A stretch of 64,000 bases of DNA, taken from assembly GCF_016428805.1 (NCBI RefSeq), contig NZ_JAELTJ010000017.1:1-64000 (forward strand), read 5' to 3'. The notes under the pieces were generated by a model, which made no database searches, was not told the origin of the DNA, and was given only the letters and a program-made list of their open reading frames with translations. Position 1 is the stretch's first letter, and every line of letters starts with the position of its first letter. Below are positions 39,702 to 51,102 of this stretch, in pieces. The DNA comes from Achromobacter sp. ASV32 (GTDB taxonomy: Bacteria > Pseudomonadota > Gammaproteobacteria > Burkholderiales > Burkholderiaceae_B). A program made the translations under genes and the position numbers.

Positions 39702-40688
39702 TTAGGGACGCTCCAGGCCCAGGGGCGGCCAGTTCTCGAGCTTCATGCCGAGCGTCAAGCCACGTGCAGCCAGGACTTCCTTGATCTCGTTGAGCGACTT
39801 GCGACCCAGGTTCGGGGTCTTGAGCAGCTCGTTTTCGGTACGCTGGATCAGGTCGCCGATGTAGTAGATGTTTTCGGCCTTCAGGCAGTTGGCCGAACGC
39901 ACTGTCAGTTCCAGGTCGTCGACCGGACGCAGCAGGACCGGATCGATCTGCGGCGTGCCGCGGACCGGCGCTTCGTACGAATCGCCAGCGCCTTCCAGGG
40001 CGGCGAAAACCGAGATCTGGTCCATCAGGATGCGAGCCGACTGGCGCACCGCTTCCTCGGGCGAGATCACGCCGTTGGTTTCGATGTCCAGGACCAGCTT
40101 GTCCAGGTCGGTGCGCTGTTCCACACGGGCGCTTTCAACCGCGTAGCTCACGCGGCGAACCGGGCTGAACGAAGCGTCCAGAACGATACGGCCGATGGTG
40201 TGGGTGCGGTCTTCCGACAGCGCGCGCACGTTGCCCGGCACGTAGCCGCGGCCCTTTTCGACCTTGATCTGCATTTCCAGCTTGCCTGCGTCCGTCAGGT
40301 TGCAGATGGCGTGGCCGGGGTTGATGATCTCAACGTCGTGCGGCAGCTCGATGTCGCTGGCCAACACGGTGCCGGCGCCGGTCTTGCGCAGGACCAGGGT
40401 GACTTCGTCACGGTTGTGCAGCTTGAAGACCACGCCCTTCAGGTTCAGCAGGATGTCGACGACATCTTCGCGAACGCCCGGGATGGTCGAGTATTCGTGC
40501 ACCACGCCCGTCATCTGGACTTCGGTCGGCGCGTAGCCGGTCATCGAAGACAGCAGGATGCGGCGCAGGGCGTTGCCCAGCGTATGACCGTAGCCACGCT
40601 CGAACGGCTCCATCACGATCTTGGCATGGTGCGTGCCGACCGGTTCGACTTCAATGGAGCGCGGCTTCAGGAAACCTTGAGTGGACAT
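39702..40688 (-). CDS. rpoA: RNA polymerase alpha subunit
   Basis: 328 residues. N-terminal dimerisation domain ([18 protein letters not shown]) and C-terminal domain ([22 protein letters not shown]) that contacts UP elements and activators. 215 bp separate it from rpsD, a spacing that includes a nested hairpin. Confidence 0.98.
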   Translation of the reverse strand: MSTQGFLKPRSIEVEPVGTHHAKIVMEPFERGYGHTLGNALRRILLSSMTGYAPTEVQMTGVVHEYSTIPGVREDVVDILLNLKGVVFKLHNRDEVTLVLRKTGAGTVLASDIELPHDVEIINPGHAICNLTDAGKLEMQIKVEKGRGYVPGNVRALSEDRTHTIGRIVLDASFSPVRRVSYAVESARVEQRTDLDKLVLDIETNGVISPEEAVRQSARILMDQISVFAALEGAGDSYEAPVRGTPQIDPVLLRPVDDLELTVRSANCLKAENIYYIGDLIQRTENELLKTPNLGRKSLNEIKEVLAARGLTLGMKLENWPPLGLERP

Positions 40689-40798
40689 GTACTGTGTTCC
40701 TTTTCAATACCCTCGGCTCGTTACACCGATAAGGCTGATGGACAGGGTGAAACATGAAACTCGGATGGTGCAAAAACACCGGCCGATACTTACCGCAA

Positions 40799-40830
40799 AG
40801 CCCGCCCCGCCAAAAGGCGGAAAGCGGGCT
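40799..40830 (-). promoter_or_regulatory. Nested hairpin in the rpsD-rpoA gap
   Basis: AGCCCGC (40799-40805) pairs with GCGGGCT (40824-40830). Inside, CCGCC (40807-40811) pairs with GGCGG around AAAA. On the minus strand no U-run follows, so it may reduce read-through, protect the messenger ends or fold as a leader of rpoA. Confidence 0.4.
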
Positions 40831-40903
40831 GCTGCGGGACGTGCAAACAGGTCGCGAGACCAGCTCGCCAGCGCTTCCGCGAAGGAGGCGCCGGCAGGCG
40901 TGA

Positions 40904-41527
40904 TTAACGCGAGTACAGTTCCACGACCATCGATTCGTTGATGTCGCGAGCGACGTCAGCACGATCGGGGGCCGACTTGAACGTACCGGTCAACTTGGTC
41001 GTGTCGACTTCCACCCACTGGGGGATGCCGATGCTGGTGGCCAGGTCGAGCGATTCCTTGATACGGCCTTGCTTCTTGGCCTTTTCGCGGATCGAGATAA
41101 CGTCACCCGCCTTGACCAGCATCGAAGCGATGTCGGCAGTGTGGCCGTTCAGTTCGATGGCGCGGTGGCTCACCAGCTGGCGAGCTTCGGCGCGCGTCGA
41201 GCCGAAGCCCATACGGTAGACGACGTTGTCCAGGCGCGATTCCAGCAGCTGGATCAGCGTTTCGCCGGTGTTGCCACGGCGACGCTCGGCTTCAGCGAAG
41301 TACTTGCGGAATTGCTTTTCCAGCACGCCGTACATGCGCTTGAGCTTTTGCTTTTCGCGCAGCTGCAGGCCGTAGTCGGAAGTGCGGGCACCCGAAGTGC
41401 GGCCGTGTTGGCCAGGCTTGGAATCCAGCTTGCACTTGGAATCCAGCGAGCGACGGGCGCTCTTCAGGAACAGGTCAGTACCCTCGCGGCGCGAGAGCTT
41501 GCATTTGGGTCCAATATAACGTGCCAT
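40904..41527 (-). CDS. rpsD: 30S ribosomal protein S4
   Basis: 207 residues. [20 protein letters not shown] at the start and an S4 RNA-binding domain ([12 protein letters not shown]). It is a primary 16S rRNA binder and in many bacteria also a translational repressor of the alpha operon; whether it acts so here is not shown by sequence. Confidence 0.98.
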   Translation of the reverse strand: MARYIGPKCKLSRREGTDLFLKSARRSLDSKCKLDSKPGQHGRTSGARTSDYGLQLREKQKLKRMYGVLEKQFRKYFAEAERRRGNTGETLIQLLESRLDNVVYRMGFGSTRAEARQLVSHRAIELNGHTADIASMLVKAGDVISIREKAKKQGRIKESLDLATSIGIPQWVEVDTTKLTGTFKSAPDRADVARDINESMVVELYSR

Positions 41528-41538
41528 GTGGATTCCCT

Positions 41539-41940
41539 TTAGATACGACGACGCTTCGGCGGACGGCAGCCGTTGTGCGGAACGGGCGTGATGTCGGCGA
41601 TGCTCGAAATCTTGATGCCGAGCGCGTTCAGAGCGCGGACAGACGATTCGCGGCCAGGACCGGGGCCCTTGATGCGCACTTCCAGCGTCTTGATGCCGTA
41701 TTCCAGCGCAACGCGGCCAGCCGTTTCAGCAGCAACCTGCGCGGCGAACGGGGTCGACTTACGCGAACCCTTGAAGCCAGCACCGCCCGACGTGGCCCAC
41801 GACAAAGCGTTGCCCTGACGGTCAGTGATGGTGATGATGGTGTTGTTGAACGAAGCGTGAACGTGCGCGATGCCGTCCGAGACGTTCTTCTTAACCTTTT
41901 TGCGCACGCGCGAAGCGCCGCTGGTGGAAGCTTTCGCCAT
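41539..41940 (-). CDS. rpsK: 30S ribosomal protein S11
   Basis: 133 residues with [19 protein letters not shown] and the C-terminal [15 protein letters not shown]. It sits in the platform of the small subunit near the messenger exit. Twelve bases separate it from rpsD. Confidence 0.98.
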   Translation of the reverse strand: MAKASTSGASRVRKKVKKNVSDGIAHVHASFNNTIITITDRQGNALSWATSGGAGFKGSRKSTPFAAQVAAETAGRVALEYGIKTLEVRIKGPGPGRESSVRALNALGIKISSIADITPVPHNGCRPPKRRRI

Positions 41941-41955
41941 AATCCAGTTCCTCGA

Positions 41956-42321
41956 TTATTTCTTCAGGGACGCAGCAGCACGACGCGGGCCCTTACGGGT
42001 CCGGGCGTTGGTGCGAGTGCGCTGGCCGCGCACGGGCAAACCGCGCTTGTGACGCATACCGCGGTAGGTTCCCAGGTCGATCAAACGCTTGATCGAGAGC
42101 TGTACTTCACGACGCAGGTCGCCTTCAACCGTGAACAGACCAACATGTTCGCGGACGCGTTCCAATTCAGCGTCGTTCAGATCCTTGACCTTTTTGTCAA
42201 AGGGTACGTTTGCCGCTTCGCAGATTTTGCGAGCGCGCGTACGACCGATGCCAAAAATGGCGGTCAGGCCGATCTCGGCGTGCTGTTGCGGCGGGATGTT
42301 AATGCCAGCAATACGGGCCAT
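41956..42321 (-). CDS. rpsM: 30S ribosomal protein S13
   Basis: 121 residues starting [19 protein letters not shown], with the basic tail [20 protein letters not shown] that contacts tRNA in the P site. Fifteen bases before rpsK. Confidence 0.98.
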   Translation of the reverse strand: MARIAGINIPPQQHAEIGLTAIFGIGRTRARKICEAANVPFDKKVKDLNDAELERVREHVGLFTVEGDLRREVQLSIKRLIDLGTYRGMRHKRGLPVRGQRTRTNARTRKGPRRAAASLKK

Positions 42322-42364
42322 GACTATTCCTTGAATAAATCTGTTGCGTAGTCGCTAACCCGAG

Positions 42365-42478
42365 TTAGCCTTGACGCTGCTTGTGACGCGGGTCCGTGCA
42401 GATAACACGCACGACGCCGTGACGTTTGATAACTTTGCAGTTGCGGCAGATCCGCTTAACCGATGCCATTACTTTCAT
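42365..42478 (-). CDS. rpmJ: 50S ribosomal protein L36
   Basis: 37 residues. Starts [18 protein letters not shown] and ends [11 protein letters not shown], with the CxxC...C...H zinc ligands of the C+ form. It is shorter than usual minimum gene lengths. It lies between infA and rpsM, its normal place. Confidence 0.97.
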
Positions 42479-42512
42479 GGTTGACTCCTAATTTTCCGTA
42501 ATCCGGTTCCGC

Positions 42513-42731
42513 TCATTTGGAGCGGAAAACTATCCTGGCTCGCGTCAGATCATAGGGCGTGAGCTCCACTGTGACCTTGTCACCCGGCAGGATCCGGATG
42601 TAATGCATACGCATCTTGCCGGAAATATGGCCCAACACCACGTGGCCGTTTTCGAGCTTGACGCGAAATGTCGCGTTCGGGAGGTTCTCAAGAACCTCGC
42701 CTTGCATCTGAATGACGTCGTCCTTGGACAT
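42513..42731 (-). CDS. infA: Translation initiation factor IF-1
   Basis: 72 residues, OB-fold: [20 protein letters not shown] and [18 protein letters not shown]. It binds the A site of the 30S subunit during initiation. Located between secY and rpmJ. Confidence 0.98.
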   Translation of the reverse strand: MSKDDVIQMQGEVLENLPNATFRVKLENGHVVLGHISGKMRMHYIRILPGDKVTVELTPYDLTRARIVFRSK

Positions 42732-42739
42732 TCTTTTGC

Positions 42740-44065
42740 TTACCGCATCGGCAAACCCGCGCCCTTGAAGTTAGCCTTCTTGAGCAACGAGTCGTACTGG
42801 TGAGACATCATGTAGGCCTGAACCTGCGCCATGAAATCCATCGTCACCACCACAATAATCAACAGAGACGTACCACCGAAGTAGAAGGGAACGTTCCAGC
42901 GCATCACCAAGAATTCCGGCAACAGGCACACCAACGTGATGTAGATGGCACCTGCGAGCGTCAGACGCATCAGGATCTTGTCGATGTAGCGCGCTGTTTG
43001 TTCACCCGGACGAATGCCCGGAACAAACGCACCACTCTTCTTCAGGTTGTCCGCCGTTTCGCGGCTGTTGAACACCAGAGCCGTGTAGAAAAAGCAGAAG
43101 AAAATAATCGCGACCGAATACAGCGTGATGTAGAGCGGTTGACGAGGCGACAGGGCCGCAGCCAGGTCGCTAAGCCAGCGCATGTTCTCACTGCTGGAGA
43201 ACCAGCTCGTGATCGTTGCCGGGAACAGGATGATCGACGATGCGAAGATCGGCGGAATCACCCCGGCCATGTTCAGCTTCAGCGGCAAGTGCGAGCTTTG
43301 ACCACCGTAGACCTTGTTGCCGACCTGACGCTTGGCGTAGTTCACCGTGATCTTGCGCTGTCCGCGTTCCACGAACACCACAAAAGCGGTAACCAGCACC
43401 ACCAGAGCCACGATGAACAGTGCGGAAAGCACGGACATCGCGTTGGTGCGGACCAGGTCCAACAGTGCAGCCAGCGCGGCGGGCAGACCCGCAACGATAC
43501 CTGCGAAGATCAGGATGGAAATCCCGTTGCCGAGACCACGTTCCGTGATCTGCTCACCCAGCCACATGACGAACATGGTGCCGGTGACCAAAGTCACGAC
43601 GGTCGTAAAGCGGAACAGCATGCCCGGATCGATCACCAGTCCCTGCTGGGACTCCAACGCTACCGAAATGCCCACAGCCTGCACCAGCGCCAGCACGACC
43701 GTGCCGTAGCGGGTGTATTGGGTAATCTTCCGACGACCGGCTTCGCCCTCTTTCTTGAGCGCTTCCAGCGACGGCACCACCACCGACATCAACTGCATGA
43801 TGATGGATGCCGAAATGTACGGCATGATCCCCAGGGCAAAAATCGAGAAGCGCGAGAGCGCCCCGCCCGAGAACATGTTGAACAGGCCCAGGATCCCGCC
43901 CTGGTTCTGACGGAACAAGTCCGCCAGCGCATCCGGGTTGATACCCGGTACGGGGATGTGTGTACCCAAACGGTAAACCACCAGGGCGAGCACCAGGAAC
44001 ACGAGGCGGCGCTTTAGGTCGCCGTACCGTGCTCCGGTTTTGCCCAATGCCTGCGCGTTAGCCAC
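42740..44065 (-). CDS. secY: Preprotein translocase subunit SecY
   Basis: 441 residues with ten membrane helices. [11 protein letters not shown] begins the plug region, and [20 protein letters not shown] is the cytoplasmic loop that meets SecA and the ribosome. It forms the protein-conducting channel of the inner membrane. Eight bases separate it from infA. Confidence 0.98.
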   Translation of the reverse strand: MANAQALGKTGARYGDLKRRLVFLVLALVVYRLGTHIPVPGINPDALADLFRQNQGGILGLFNMFSGGALSRFSIFALGIMPYISASIIMQLMSVVVPSLEALKKEGEAGRRKITQYTRYGTVVLALVQAVGISVALESQQGLVIDPGMLFRFTTVVTLVTGTMFVMWLGEQITERGLGNGISILIFAGIVAGLPAALAALLDLVRTNAMSVLSALFIVALVVLVTAFVVFVERGQRKITVNYAKRQVGNKVYGGQSSHLPLKLNMAGVIPPIFASSIILFPATITSWFSSSENMRWLSDLAAALSPRQPLYITLYSVAIIFFCFFYTALVFNSRETADNLKKSGAFVPGIRPGEQTARYIDKILMRLTLAGAIYITLVCLLPEFLVMRWNVPFYFGGTSLLIIVVVTMDFMAQVQAYMMSHQYDSLLKKANFKGAGLPMR

Positions 44066-44079
44066 TCGTCACCTCGTGA

Positions 44080-44520
44080 TCAAGCAAGCGAGCCGCCCGC
44101 GGCTTCGATGGCGGCGCGAGCGCCGGCCGTCGCGGTAATGCCCTTGAGCACGACCTTGCGCGAGAGTTCACCCGACTTGATGACCTTGGCGTAACGAACC
44201 GCCTGGCCAATCACGCCAGCCGCCTTCAGCACTTGCACGTCGACTTCGTCGATGGGCAGGGCTTGCAGGTCCGACAGACGGACTTCGGCGTACAGGTGCT
44301 GACCGAGCGGGGTGAAACCACGCTTGGGCAGGCGACGCTGCAGCGGCATTTGACCGCCTTCGAAGCCAACCTTATGGAAACCGCCCGAGCGCGACTTCTG
44401 ACCCTTGTGGCCACGGCCGGCGGTTTTACCCAGACCCGAACCGATACCACGGCCGACGCGGCGCTTGGCGTGCTTGCTGCCCTCAGCGGGCTTCAGCGAA
44501 TTAAGTTGCATATCCGACAT
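44080..44520 (-). CDS. rplO: 50S ribosomal protein L15
   Basis: 146 residues. [20 protein letters not shown] and the Gly-rich [19 protein letters not shown] extension identify L15. Fourteen bases before secY. Confidence 0.98.
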   Translation of the reverse strand: MSDMQLNSLKPAEGSKHAKRRVGRGIGSGLGKTAGRGHKGQKSRSGGFHKVGFEGGQMPLQRRLPKRGFTPLGQHLYAEVRLSDLQALPIDEVDVQVLKAAGVIGQAVRYAKVIKSGELSRKVVLKGITATAGARAAIEAAGGSLA

Positions 44521-44529
44521 GGTGATTCC

Positions 44530-44715
44530 TTAGGCTTCCGAGACGGAAACGAGATAATCCACCTTACGGATCATCCCACGCACCTCGGGCGTATCGACCA
44601 GCACGCGGCTGCTGTTGATGCGGCCCAAGCCCAAACCGCGAACCGTGTCACGGTGCGATTGCTTGGTACCGATCACGGAGCGCACGAGGGTCACTTTGAT
44701 CTGCTTCTGAGCCAT
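44530..44715 (-). CDS. rpmD: 50S ribosomal protein L30
   Basis: 61 residues starting [16 protein letters not shown], with [13 protein letters not shown]. Lies between rpsE and rplO, as usual. Confidence 0.98.
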   Translation of the reverse strand: MAQKQIKVTLVRSVIGTKQSHRDTVRGLGLGRINSSRVLVDTPEVRGMIRKVDYLVSVSEA

Positions 44716-44718
44716 GAT

Positions 44719-45240
44719 TTACCCCAGGATTTCTTCGACGGTCTTGCCGCGCTTGGCAGCAACATCCGCCGGGGTCAGGGAAGCGCGCAGGCCATTCAAC
44801 GTGGCGCGAACCATGTTGTAGGGGTTGCTCGAGCCCAGGCTCTTGGCAACCACGTTACGCACACCCATCACTTCGAAAATAGCGCGCATCGGGCCGCCGG
44901 CGATAACGCCAGTACCTTCAGCAGCGGGCGAAATCAGCACGGTAGCGGCGCCATGCTTGCCGACCACGGTGTGGTGCAGCGTGCCGTTCTTCAGGGCCAC
45001 CTTGAACATGCCGCGACGGGCCTGTTCCATAGCCTTCTGAACGGACACCGGCACTTCACGCGCCTTGCCCTTGCCCATGCCGACGCGGCCATCGCCATCG
45101 CCAACCACGGTCAGCGCGGCAAAGCTCATGGTGCGACCACCCTTGACCACTTTGCTCACGCGGTTGACCGCGATCATCTTTTCGCGGAGGCCGTCATCGT
45201 TCTCTTTTTCCGCGGCGTTCTTGCCTTGTACTTTAGCCAT
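44719..45240 (-). CDS. rpsE: 30S ribosomal protein S5
   Basis: 173 residues. The double-stranded RNA-binding N-domain includes [20 protein letters not shown], and the C-domain has [10 protein letters not shown]-type segment ([15 protein letters not shown]). Three bases separate it from rpmD. Confidence 0.98.
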   Translation of the reverse strand: MAKVQGKNAAEKENDDGLREKMIAVNRVSKVVKGGRTMSFAALTVVGDGDGRVGMGKGKAREVPVSVQKAMEQARRGMFKVALKNGTLHHTVVGKHGAATVLISPAAEGTGVIAGGPMRAIFEVMGVRNVVAKSLGSSNPYNMVRATLNGLRASLTPADVAAKRGKTVEEILG

Positions 45241-45255
45241 TTGACAGATCCTCGC

Positions 45256-45621
45256 TTAGAACTTCAGGCCGGCTTCACGCGCGGCATCGGCCAGCGCTTT
45301 CACGCGGCCATGGTAACGAAAGCCCGAGCGATCGAAAGCGACCAGTTCGATACCGGCAGCCTTGGCCTTTTCGGCCACGCGCTTGCCAACCAGCGAAGCA
45401 GCGGCTTTGTTGCCGCCCTGACCGGTTTGGCCGGCCAGTTGCGCACGCACTTCGGCTTCCACCGTCGAGGCGCTGACCAGAACGCGATCGCCTTCCGGCG
45501 AAATGATATTGGCGTAGATGTGCTGGTTCGAGCGGAAGATCGAGAGGCGGTGAACGCGCAGCTCGTTGATCTTCCGGCGGGTCGGAACCGCACGACGCAA
45601 ACGGGAAACTTTTTTGTCCAT
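45256..45621 (-). CDS. rplR: 50S ribosomal protein L18
   Basis: 121 residues. [20 protein letters not shown] and the C-terminal [20 protein letters not shown] bind 5S rRNA. Confidence 0.98.
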   Translation of the reverse strand: MDKKVSRLRRAVPTRRKINELRVHRLSIFRSNQHIYANIISPEGDRVLVSASTVEAEVRAQLAGQTGQGGNKAAASLVGKRVAEKAKAAGIELVAFDRSGFRYHGRVKALADAAREAGLKF

Positions 45622-45642
45622 GATTCGTCCTTGCGTGCGCCG

Positions 45643-46176
45643 TTATTTCTTCTTGGTTTCTTTGATGACGACGCGTTCGTCCGAGTAACGCACACCCTTG
45701 CCCTTGTAGGGTTCGGGTTCGCGGTACGCGCGGATTTCAGCGGCCACCTGACCGACGACTTGCTTGTTGGAGCCCTTGATGACGATTTCCGTCTGGGTGG
45801 GGCATTCGGCCTTGATACCGGCCGGCAACTGGTGCAAAACGTCGTGCGAGAAACCGAGCTGCAGCTTAACGGCGTCGCCTTGAATCGAGGCGCGGTAACC
45901 CACGCCAACCAGATTCAGCTTGCGCTCGAATCCCTTGCTCACACCGTTGACCATGTTGGCCACCAGCGCGCGCACGGTACCCGACATGGCGTTGGCGTGA
46001 CGGGTTTCGTTGGCGGCGGCAAACGTGAGCTTGCCGTTGTCCAACGCAACCGTGACGTCGCCAGTCAGGGCTTGGGTCAAGGAACCCAGCGGGCCCTTGA
46101 CGGTGATCTGATCCTGCTTGATGTCAGCTTCGACACCCTTGGGCAGGTCGACCGGATACTTAGCGATACGTGACAT
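45643..46176 (-). CDS. rplF: 50S ribosomal protein L6
   Basis: 177 residues. [19 protein letters not shown], and [19 protein letters not shown] at the C-terminus. Duplicated RNA-binding fold near the factor-binding site of the large subunit. Confidence 0.98.
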   Translation of the reverse strand: MSRIAKYPVDLPKGVEADIKQDQITVKGPLGSLTQALTGDVTVALDNGKLTFAAANETRHANAMSGTVRALVANMVNGVSKGFERKLNLVGVGYRASIQGDAVKLQLGFSHDVLHQLPAGIKAECPTQTEIVIKGSNKQVVGQVAAEIRAYREPEPYKGKGVRYSDERVVIKETKKK

Positions 46177-46188
46177 TCGAATTTCTCC

Positions 46189-46584
46189 TTAGGCCACGTA
46201 GCACAGCACTTCGCCACCGACGCCGTTGGCGCGAGCCTTACGGTCAGTCATGACGCCGCGCGAGGTCGATACGATAGCCACGCCCAGGCCATTCATGACC
46301 TGAGGAATGCTGGTACGGCCCTTGTAGATGCGCAGACCGGGACGCGAAACGCGTTCGATGCGCTCGATGACCGGACGGCCAGCGTAGTACTTCAGGGTGA
46401 TCTCGAGCTCAGGCTTGGCCTGGGTGCCCTTGATTTCAAAGCTGTCGATGTAGCCTTCGTCTTTCAGCACAGCGGCAATAGCCGCCTTCAGCTTCGAGGA
46501 GGGCATGCTCACCGTAACTTTGTCCACTTGCTGCGCATTGCGAATGCGGGTCAGCATATCGGCGATGGGATCGCTCATGCTCAT
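46189..46584 (-). CDS. rpsH: 30S ribosomal protein S8
   Basis: 131 residues. [18 protein letters not shown] and [19 protein letters not shown] at the RNA-binding C-terminus. In other bacteria S8 represses the spc operon at the rplE region; not tested here. Confidence 0.98.
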   Translation of the reverse strand: MSMSDPIADMLTRIRNAQQVDKVTVSMPSSKLKAAIAAVLKDEGYIDSFEIKGTQAKPELEITLKYYAGRPVIERIERVSRPGLRIYKGRTSIPQVMNGLGVAIVSTSRGVMTDRKARANGVGGEVLCYVA

Positions 46585-46594
46585 ATTGTTTCTC

Positions 46595-46900
46595 CTACCA
46601 GCTGGCCTTGGTGATGCCGGGGATTTCGCCCTTCATCGCCATTTCACGCAGTTTGTGGCGCGTCAGGCCGAACTTGCGGAACACACCGCGCGGACGACCG
46701 GTGACCACGCAACGGTTACGTTGACGCGTCGGGTTGGCATTGCGCGGCAGCTGTTGCAGCTTGAGCCGAGCTTGGTAACGTTCTTCGTCGGTCTTCGACT
46801 GATCGTCGATGATCGCCTTCAACTCAGCGCGCTTGGCAGCGAACTTGTCAGCCAGCTTGGCGCGCTTGATGTCGCGATTGATGAGGGAAAGTTTAGCCAC
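46595..46900 (-). CDS. rpsN: 30S ribosomal protein S14
   Basis: 101 residues, the long zinc-free form (no CxxC pair), ending [11 protein letters not shown]. Confidence 0.98.
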   Translation of the reverse strand: MAKLSLINRDIKRAKLADKFAAKRAELKAIIDDQSKTDEERYQARLKLQQLPRNANPTRQRNRCVVTGRPRGVFRKFGLTRHKLREMAMKGEIPGITKASW

Positions 46901-46912
46901 GTCATCAGCCCC

Positions 46913-47452
46913 TTAGTTACGGAACGGGAAGCTGAAGGCCGTCAACAGCGCCTTGGCTTCTTCGTCGGTCTTCGCGGAGGTGGTGATGCTGATGTTCAGC
47001 CCACGCAGCGCGTCGATCTTGTCGTACTCGATTTCGGGGAAAATGATCTGCTCTTTCACCCCGATGTTGTAGTTGCCACGGCCGTCGAACGCACGACCCG
47101 AGATACCGCGGAAGTCGCGCACGCGAGGCAGCGCAACCGCCACCAGGCGATCCAGGAATTCGTACATGCGTTGACCACGCAGCGTGACCATGCAACCAAT
47201 CGGGTAGTTTTCGCGGATCTTGAAACCGGCGATAGCCTTCTTGGTCTTCGTCACGACAGGCTTTTGGCCAGCGATCTTGGTCAGGTCACCCACAGCGTGC
47301 TCGATGACCTTCTTGTCCGACACAGCTTCCGAGACGCCCATGTTCAGGGTGATCTTGGTGATGCGCGGCACTTCCATGACGCTCTTGTAGCCGAACTTGG
47401 CCTGCAGGTCGCCAGCGACCTTGTTCTTGTAGAAATCTTGCAAACGAGACAT
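46913..47452 (-). CDS. rplE: 50S ribosomal protein L5
   Basis: 179 residues. [20 protein letters not shown] and [20 protein letters not shown]. Binds 5S rRNA and P-site tRNA. Confidence 0.98.
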   Translation of the reverse strand: MSRLQDFYKNKVAGDLQAKFGYKSVMEVPRITKITLNMGVSEAVSDKKVIEHAVGDLTKIAGQKPVVTKTKKAIAGFKIRENYPIGCMVTLRGQRMYEFLDRLVAVALPRVRDFRGISGRAFDGRGNYNIGVKEQIIFPEIEYDKIDALRGLNISITTSAKTDEEAKALLTAFSFPFRN

Positions 47453-47464
47453 GTCTTTCGCCCC

Positions 47465-47785
47465 TTACGCCTTGGCGCCGACAACGGCACCATTGGAACG
47501 GAACACGCGAACCTTGCGGCCTTCGACTTCTTGCACGCCGACGCGGTCGCCACGACCGGTGGCGGGGTTGAAGAGCGCCACATTCGAGATGTGGATCGGC
47601 ATGGTCTTTTCGACGATACCGCCCGGGTTGTTGGCCATCGGGTTGGCTTTCACGTGCTTCTTGACGACGTTGACGCCTTCGACCAGAACGTGGTCGGCAT
47701 CAACGCGGGCCAGCACGGTACCGCGACGCTTCTTGTCGCGGCCGGTCAGGACGATGACTTCGTCGCCTTTACGAATGTTGTTCAT
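47465..47785 (-). CDS. rplX: 50S ribosomal protein L24
   Basis: 106 residues. [20 protein letters not shown] is the KOW motif. One of the first large-subunit proteins to bind 23S rRNA. Confidence 0.98.
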   Translation of the reverse strand: MNNIRKGDEVIVLTGRDKKRRGTVLARVDADHVLVEGVNVVKKHVKANPMANNPGGIVEKTMPIHISNVALFNPATGRGDRVGVQEVEGRKVRVFRSNGAVVGAKA

Positions 47786-47796
47786 CGTAGGGCTCC

Positions 47797-48165
47797 TTAC
47801 AGCACTTCCGGGGCCAGCGACACGATCTTCATGAACTTCTCGGTACGCAGTTCGCGCGTAACGGGTCCGAAGATGCGGGTGCCGATGGGCTCCAGCTTGG
47901 CGTTGAGCAACACGGCGGCATTGCCACCGAAACGAATCAGCGAACCGTCTTTACGGCGCACGCCCTTGGCGGTACGAACCACCACGGCATTGTAAATTTC
48001 GCCTTTCTTGACGCGTCCGCGCGGAGCCGCATCTTTGACGCTCACCTTGATGATGTCGCCGATACCGGCATAACGGCGCTTGGAGCCACCGAGCACTTTA
48101 ATGCACATGACATGACGCGCACCAGTGTTATCGGCCACGTCCAGCGTGGTCTGCATTTGGATCAT
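47797..48165 (-). CDS. rplN: 50S ribosomal protein L14
   Basis: 122 residues: [20 protein letters not shown] and [20 protein letters not shown]. It is the first gene of this transcription unit. Normally it follows rpsQ directly; here rpsQ is 13.6 kb away, beyond a foreign block. A sigma-70 promoter lies about 245 bp upstream. Confidence 0.98.
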   Translation of the reverse strand: MIQMQTTLDVADNTGARHVMCIKVLGGSKRRYAGIGDIIKVSVKDAAPRGRVKKGEIYNAVVVRTAKGVRRKDGSLIRFGGNAAVLLNAKLEPIGTRIFGPVTRELRTEKFMKIVSLAPEVL

Positions 48166-48516
48166 GATTTTTCCTGTTCCAACTTAACTGGAAATACGGT
48201 TTTCCCCAAAAAGGGAACACTGCAATTCCTGCCAGTTTTGGTCCCGTCAGGTCAGCCGCCCTGCTTTATTGTTGGCTGGCTTCAAGCTTTCGCTTCAAAA
48301 CCATCAACTGGTGGCAACGCAACGACCCTGGGTTGAAATCCTGCGGGTATTCCCCCAACACGTTGGCCCGGGCTAGTCCTGGCCAATCGACAATCTGGGA
48401 AAGCTGACCATTCTAGCGTGGTTAGATTTTGAGCGCAAGCCCTTTGTTGAGATAGTGAGCAAATACACGACAGCGCCTGTGGAAAACTCGTCTCGACGGG
48501 CCCTTGCGGAGCGGAG
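48166..48516 (-). other. 351-bp leader/promoter region of the rplN operon
   Basis: No gene. It carries the rplN promoter (48410-48438) and a leader of about 235 bases. The leader contains a small hairpin, TTCCC (48202-48206) with GGGAA (48213-48217). Confidence 0.55.
48410..48438 (-). promoter_or_regulatory. Sigma-70 promoter of the rplN-rplQ operon
   Basis: On the minus strand TTGCGC (48438-48433) and TAGAAT (48415-48410) are separated by exactly 17 bp; transcription would start near 48403. It supplies the expression that the split from the S10 genes would otherwise remove. Confidence 0.65.
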
Positions 48517-49281
48517 TTAATCCGCCCCCGTTTTATTCCGGTAGTAGTTGCGCTCCCAGGCATCGTGGTTGGCCTTGCCACGACGGATCTCGTCCGTGAA
48601 AGGGGCTGCCATCAGCACCAGGCGGTTGAGCCAGCGGATCGGGGCCCGGCAAGGGCGCTCGAAGTCCACGAACAGCACGGCGCGCGTGCCGTCGGTGTCA
48701 TTGTGTACCTGGTGGGGATACAGATCGTCGAACACCACGGCCTCGCCCTCCTTCCAACAGTACCGCTCGCCGCCCACCTCGATCCAGCAGCGCTCGGCCG
48801 GCTCGGGCACCACCAAGCCCAGGTGCAGACGCAGGACCCCGTTGTACGGCCCGGTGTGCAGGGGGATCCGCTTGCCCGGCTCCAGAATGGAGTAGAAGGC
48901 GGTGCGCAGGCCCGGAATGCCCTGCAGCGCCCGGGCAGTGGCCGGACAACGCGCCAGGTTGCGCTCGGAGCGCAGGCCGTAGCCCATGAAGACAAAGGTC
49001 TTCCATTGGTCGTCGGACGTGATCATGCCGACATCGGGGGACAGTTCATGGAAGGACGGCAGCTGCTCGCGCTCGGCCAAGAGTGCCACCAGCTCAGCGC
49101 GAATGGCGGGCGCCTGCGCCTCCAGGTCGGCCAGCCAGGGGAACTGGCTGTTCTTGAAGATCGGGTGATCGCCCACCAGGGACGCCAGCGCGATGCGATG
49201 GCGCAGCCAATCGATGAAACGGAAGAATACGCGGGAATAGACACTGGGCTGGCTTGGCGGACGCGTATCGGTGGGTTGCAC
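48517..49281 (-). CDS. Aspartyl/asparaginyl beta-hydroxylase family dioxygenase (LpxO-like)
   Basis: 254 residues, an Fe(II)/2-oxoglutarate enzyme. IPLHTGPYNGVLRLHLGL gives one iron ligand region and an arginine for 2-oxoglutarate; DDLYPHQVHNDTDGTRAVLF supplies the second histidine. The group includes LpxO, which hydroxylates lipid A acyl chains. No clear membrane helix is seen. It reads in the same direction as rplN but upstream of that operon's promoter. Confidence 0.8.
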   Translation of the reverse strand: MQPTDTRPPSQPSVYSRVFFRFIDWLRHRIALASLVGDHPIFKNSQFPWLADLEAQAPAIRAELVALLAEREQLPSFHELSPDVGMITSDDQWKTFVFMGYGLRSERNLARCPATARALQGIPGLRTAFYSILEPGKRIPLHTGPYNGVLRLHLGLVVPEPAERCWIEVGGERYCWKEGEAVVFDDLYPHQVHNDTDGTRAVLFVDFERPCRAPIRWLNRLVLMAAPFTDEIRRGKANHDAWERNYYRNKTGAD

Positions 49282-49468
49282 AGTAGGTATCTATATAGAG
49301 ACAGCCAAAGATGCACCATTTTGTCCATGGCGCCCCTGGCACGCAAGCCCCTCCATTGGCTCCTAGACGCCCGCCGGAATTGGACCTCCCCGCAGCCGGC
49401 AAGCTGGTTTAGACTGACGTGGGCGACCGTGATCGCTACCCACTCCTATTTCGCAAGGAAAGACAGGC

Positions 49469-50896
49469 ATGTATGAACAGTTGGCGCTGTATATCGACGG
49501 CGAATTCGTCGCCGGCGAGGGCAGGCGCACCCAGGACGTCATCAACCCGGCCACGCTGGAAGTGCTCGGCCAGCTGCCCCACGCCACTGAAGCGGATCTG
49601 GACCGCGCGCTAGCCGCCGCCCAGCGCGCGTTCGAATCATGGAAGAAGTCTTCTCCCATGGATCGCTCCGCCATCCTGCGCAAGGTCGCCACCCTGTCGC
49701 GCGAGCGCGCCAAGGAAATCGGCCGCAACATGACGCTGGACCAGGGCAAACCGCTGGCCGAAGCCGTGGGCGAAGTCACTTCCTGCGCCGAGCACGCCGA
49801 TTGGCACGCCGAGGAATGCCGCCGCATCTACGGCCGCGTGATTCCCCCGCGCAATCCCGACGTGCGCCAGATCGTCGTGCGCGAACCCATCGGCGTCTGC
49901 GCCGCCTTCACGCCCTGGAACTTCCCGTACAACCAGGCCATCCGCAAGATCGCCGCCGCGCTCGGCGCCGGCTGCACGGTGGTGCTGAAGGGTCCTGAAG
50001 ACTCGCCCAGCGCCGTCATGGCCATCGCCCGCATGTTCCATGACGCCGGCTTGCCCAAGGGTTGCCTGAACATCGTCTGGGGCGAGCCCGCCAAGATTTC
50101 CGACTACCTGATCCGTTCGCCCATCGTGCGCAAGGTCTCGTTCACTGGCTCCGTGCCGGTGGGCAAGCAGCTGGCCGCGCTGGCCGGCGCGCACATGAAG
50201 CGCGTCACCATGGAACTGGGCGGCCATTCGCCCGTGCTGGTGTTCGACGACGCCGACATCGACCGCGCCGCCACCATGCTGGCCAAGTTCAAGGTCCGCA
50301 ACGCCGGCCAGGTCTGCGTTTCGCCGACCCGCTTCTACGTGCAGAACGGCGCCTACGAGCAGTTCCTGGCGCGCTTCACCGAAGTGCTCAAGAACATCAA
50401 GGTCGGCGACGGCCTGGAAGCCGGCACCGACATGGGCCCGTTGGCGCACGAACGCCGCGTGCCCGCCATGAGCGCCTTCATCGACGATGCCAAGAAGCAC
50501 GGTGGCAAGGTGGTGGTGGGCGGCGGCCCGCTGGATCGCAAGGGCTTCTTCTTCGCCCCGACGGTCGTGACCGACCTGCCCGATAACTCCATGCTGATGA
50601 CCGAAGAACCCTTCGGTCCGGTGGCGCCGGTGGTCCGCTTCACCGACACCGATGAAGTGCTGGCGCGCGCCAACAGCCTGCCGTTCGGCCTGTCGTCCTA
50701 CGTGTTCACCAACTCGCTGCAGACCGCCACCAAGGTCTCCAACGGCCTGGAAGCCGGCATGGTCAACATCAACCATTTCGGCAGCGCGCTGGCCGAGACC
50801 CCGTTCGGCGGCATCAAGGACAGCGGCATCGGCAGCGAAGGCGGCCTCGAAACGTTCGATGGCTACCTGGTCACGAAATTCATTACGCACATCTGA
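49469..50896 (+). CDS. NAD(P)-dependent aldehyde dehydrogenase (succinate-semialdehyde type)
   Basis: 475 residues. [14 protein letters not shown], the catalytic base Glu249 in [10 protein letters not shown] and the nucleophile Cys283 in [14 protein letters not shown]. Closest to GabD-type succinate-semialdehyde dehydrogenases, but the aldehyde cannot be assigned. It is a single-gene unit with its own terminator. Confidence 0.92.
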   Translation: MYEQLALYIDGEFVAGEGRRTQDVINPATLEVLGQLPHATEADLDRALAAAQRAFESWKKSSPMDRSAILRKVATLSRERAKEIGRNMTLDQGKPLAEAVGEVTSCAEHADWHAEECRRIYGRVIPPRNPDVRQIVVREPIGVCAAFTPWNFPYNQAIRKIAAALGAGCTVVLKGPEDSPSAVMAIARMFHDAGLPKGCLNIVWGEPAKISDYLIRSPIVRKVSFTGSVPVGKQLAALAGAHMKRVTMELGGHSPVLVFDDADIDRAATMLAKFKVRNAGQVCVSPTRFYVQNGAYEQFLARFTEVLKNIKVGDGLEAGTDMGPLAHERRVPAMSAFIDDAKKHGGKVVVGGGPLDRKGFFFAPTVVTDLPDNSMLMTEEPFGPVAPVVRFTDTDEVLARANSLPFGLSSYVFTNSLQTATKVSNGLEAGMVNINHFGSALAETPFGGIKDSGIGSEGGLETFDGYLVTKFITHI

Positions 50897-50916
50897 TCGG
50901 CGCGTCCGTCAGTCCG

Positions 50917-50943
50917 AAAAGCCCCGCAAGGGGCTTTTTTTTT
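50917..50943 (+). terminator. Rho-independent terminator after the aldehyde dehydrogenase
   Basis: AAAAGCCCC pairs with GGGGCTTTT around GCAA and is followed by further Ts. Confidence 0.9.
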
Positions 50944-51102
50944 GCCTGGGGCAATGCATCGCGGATGCAAGTATTTTGGCGCCATTCTTTCATCACCCTG
51001 TCATCCTGGACGGCGAGGATTGCGCCTCGCTCGCGGGCGCGACATCCCAGGAACGGGGAGACGGCCGCCTGTAGAAAAACTTGTTCCGAAAAGAGAAGCC
51101 CC

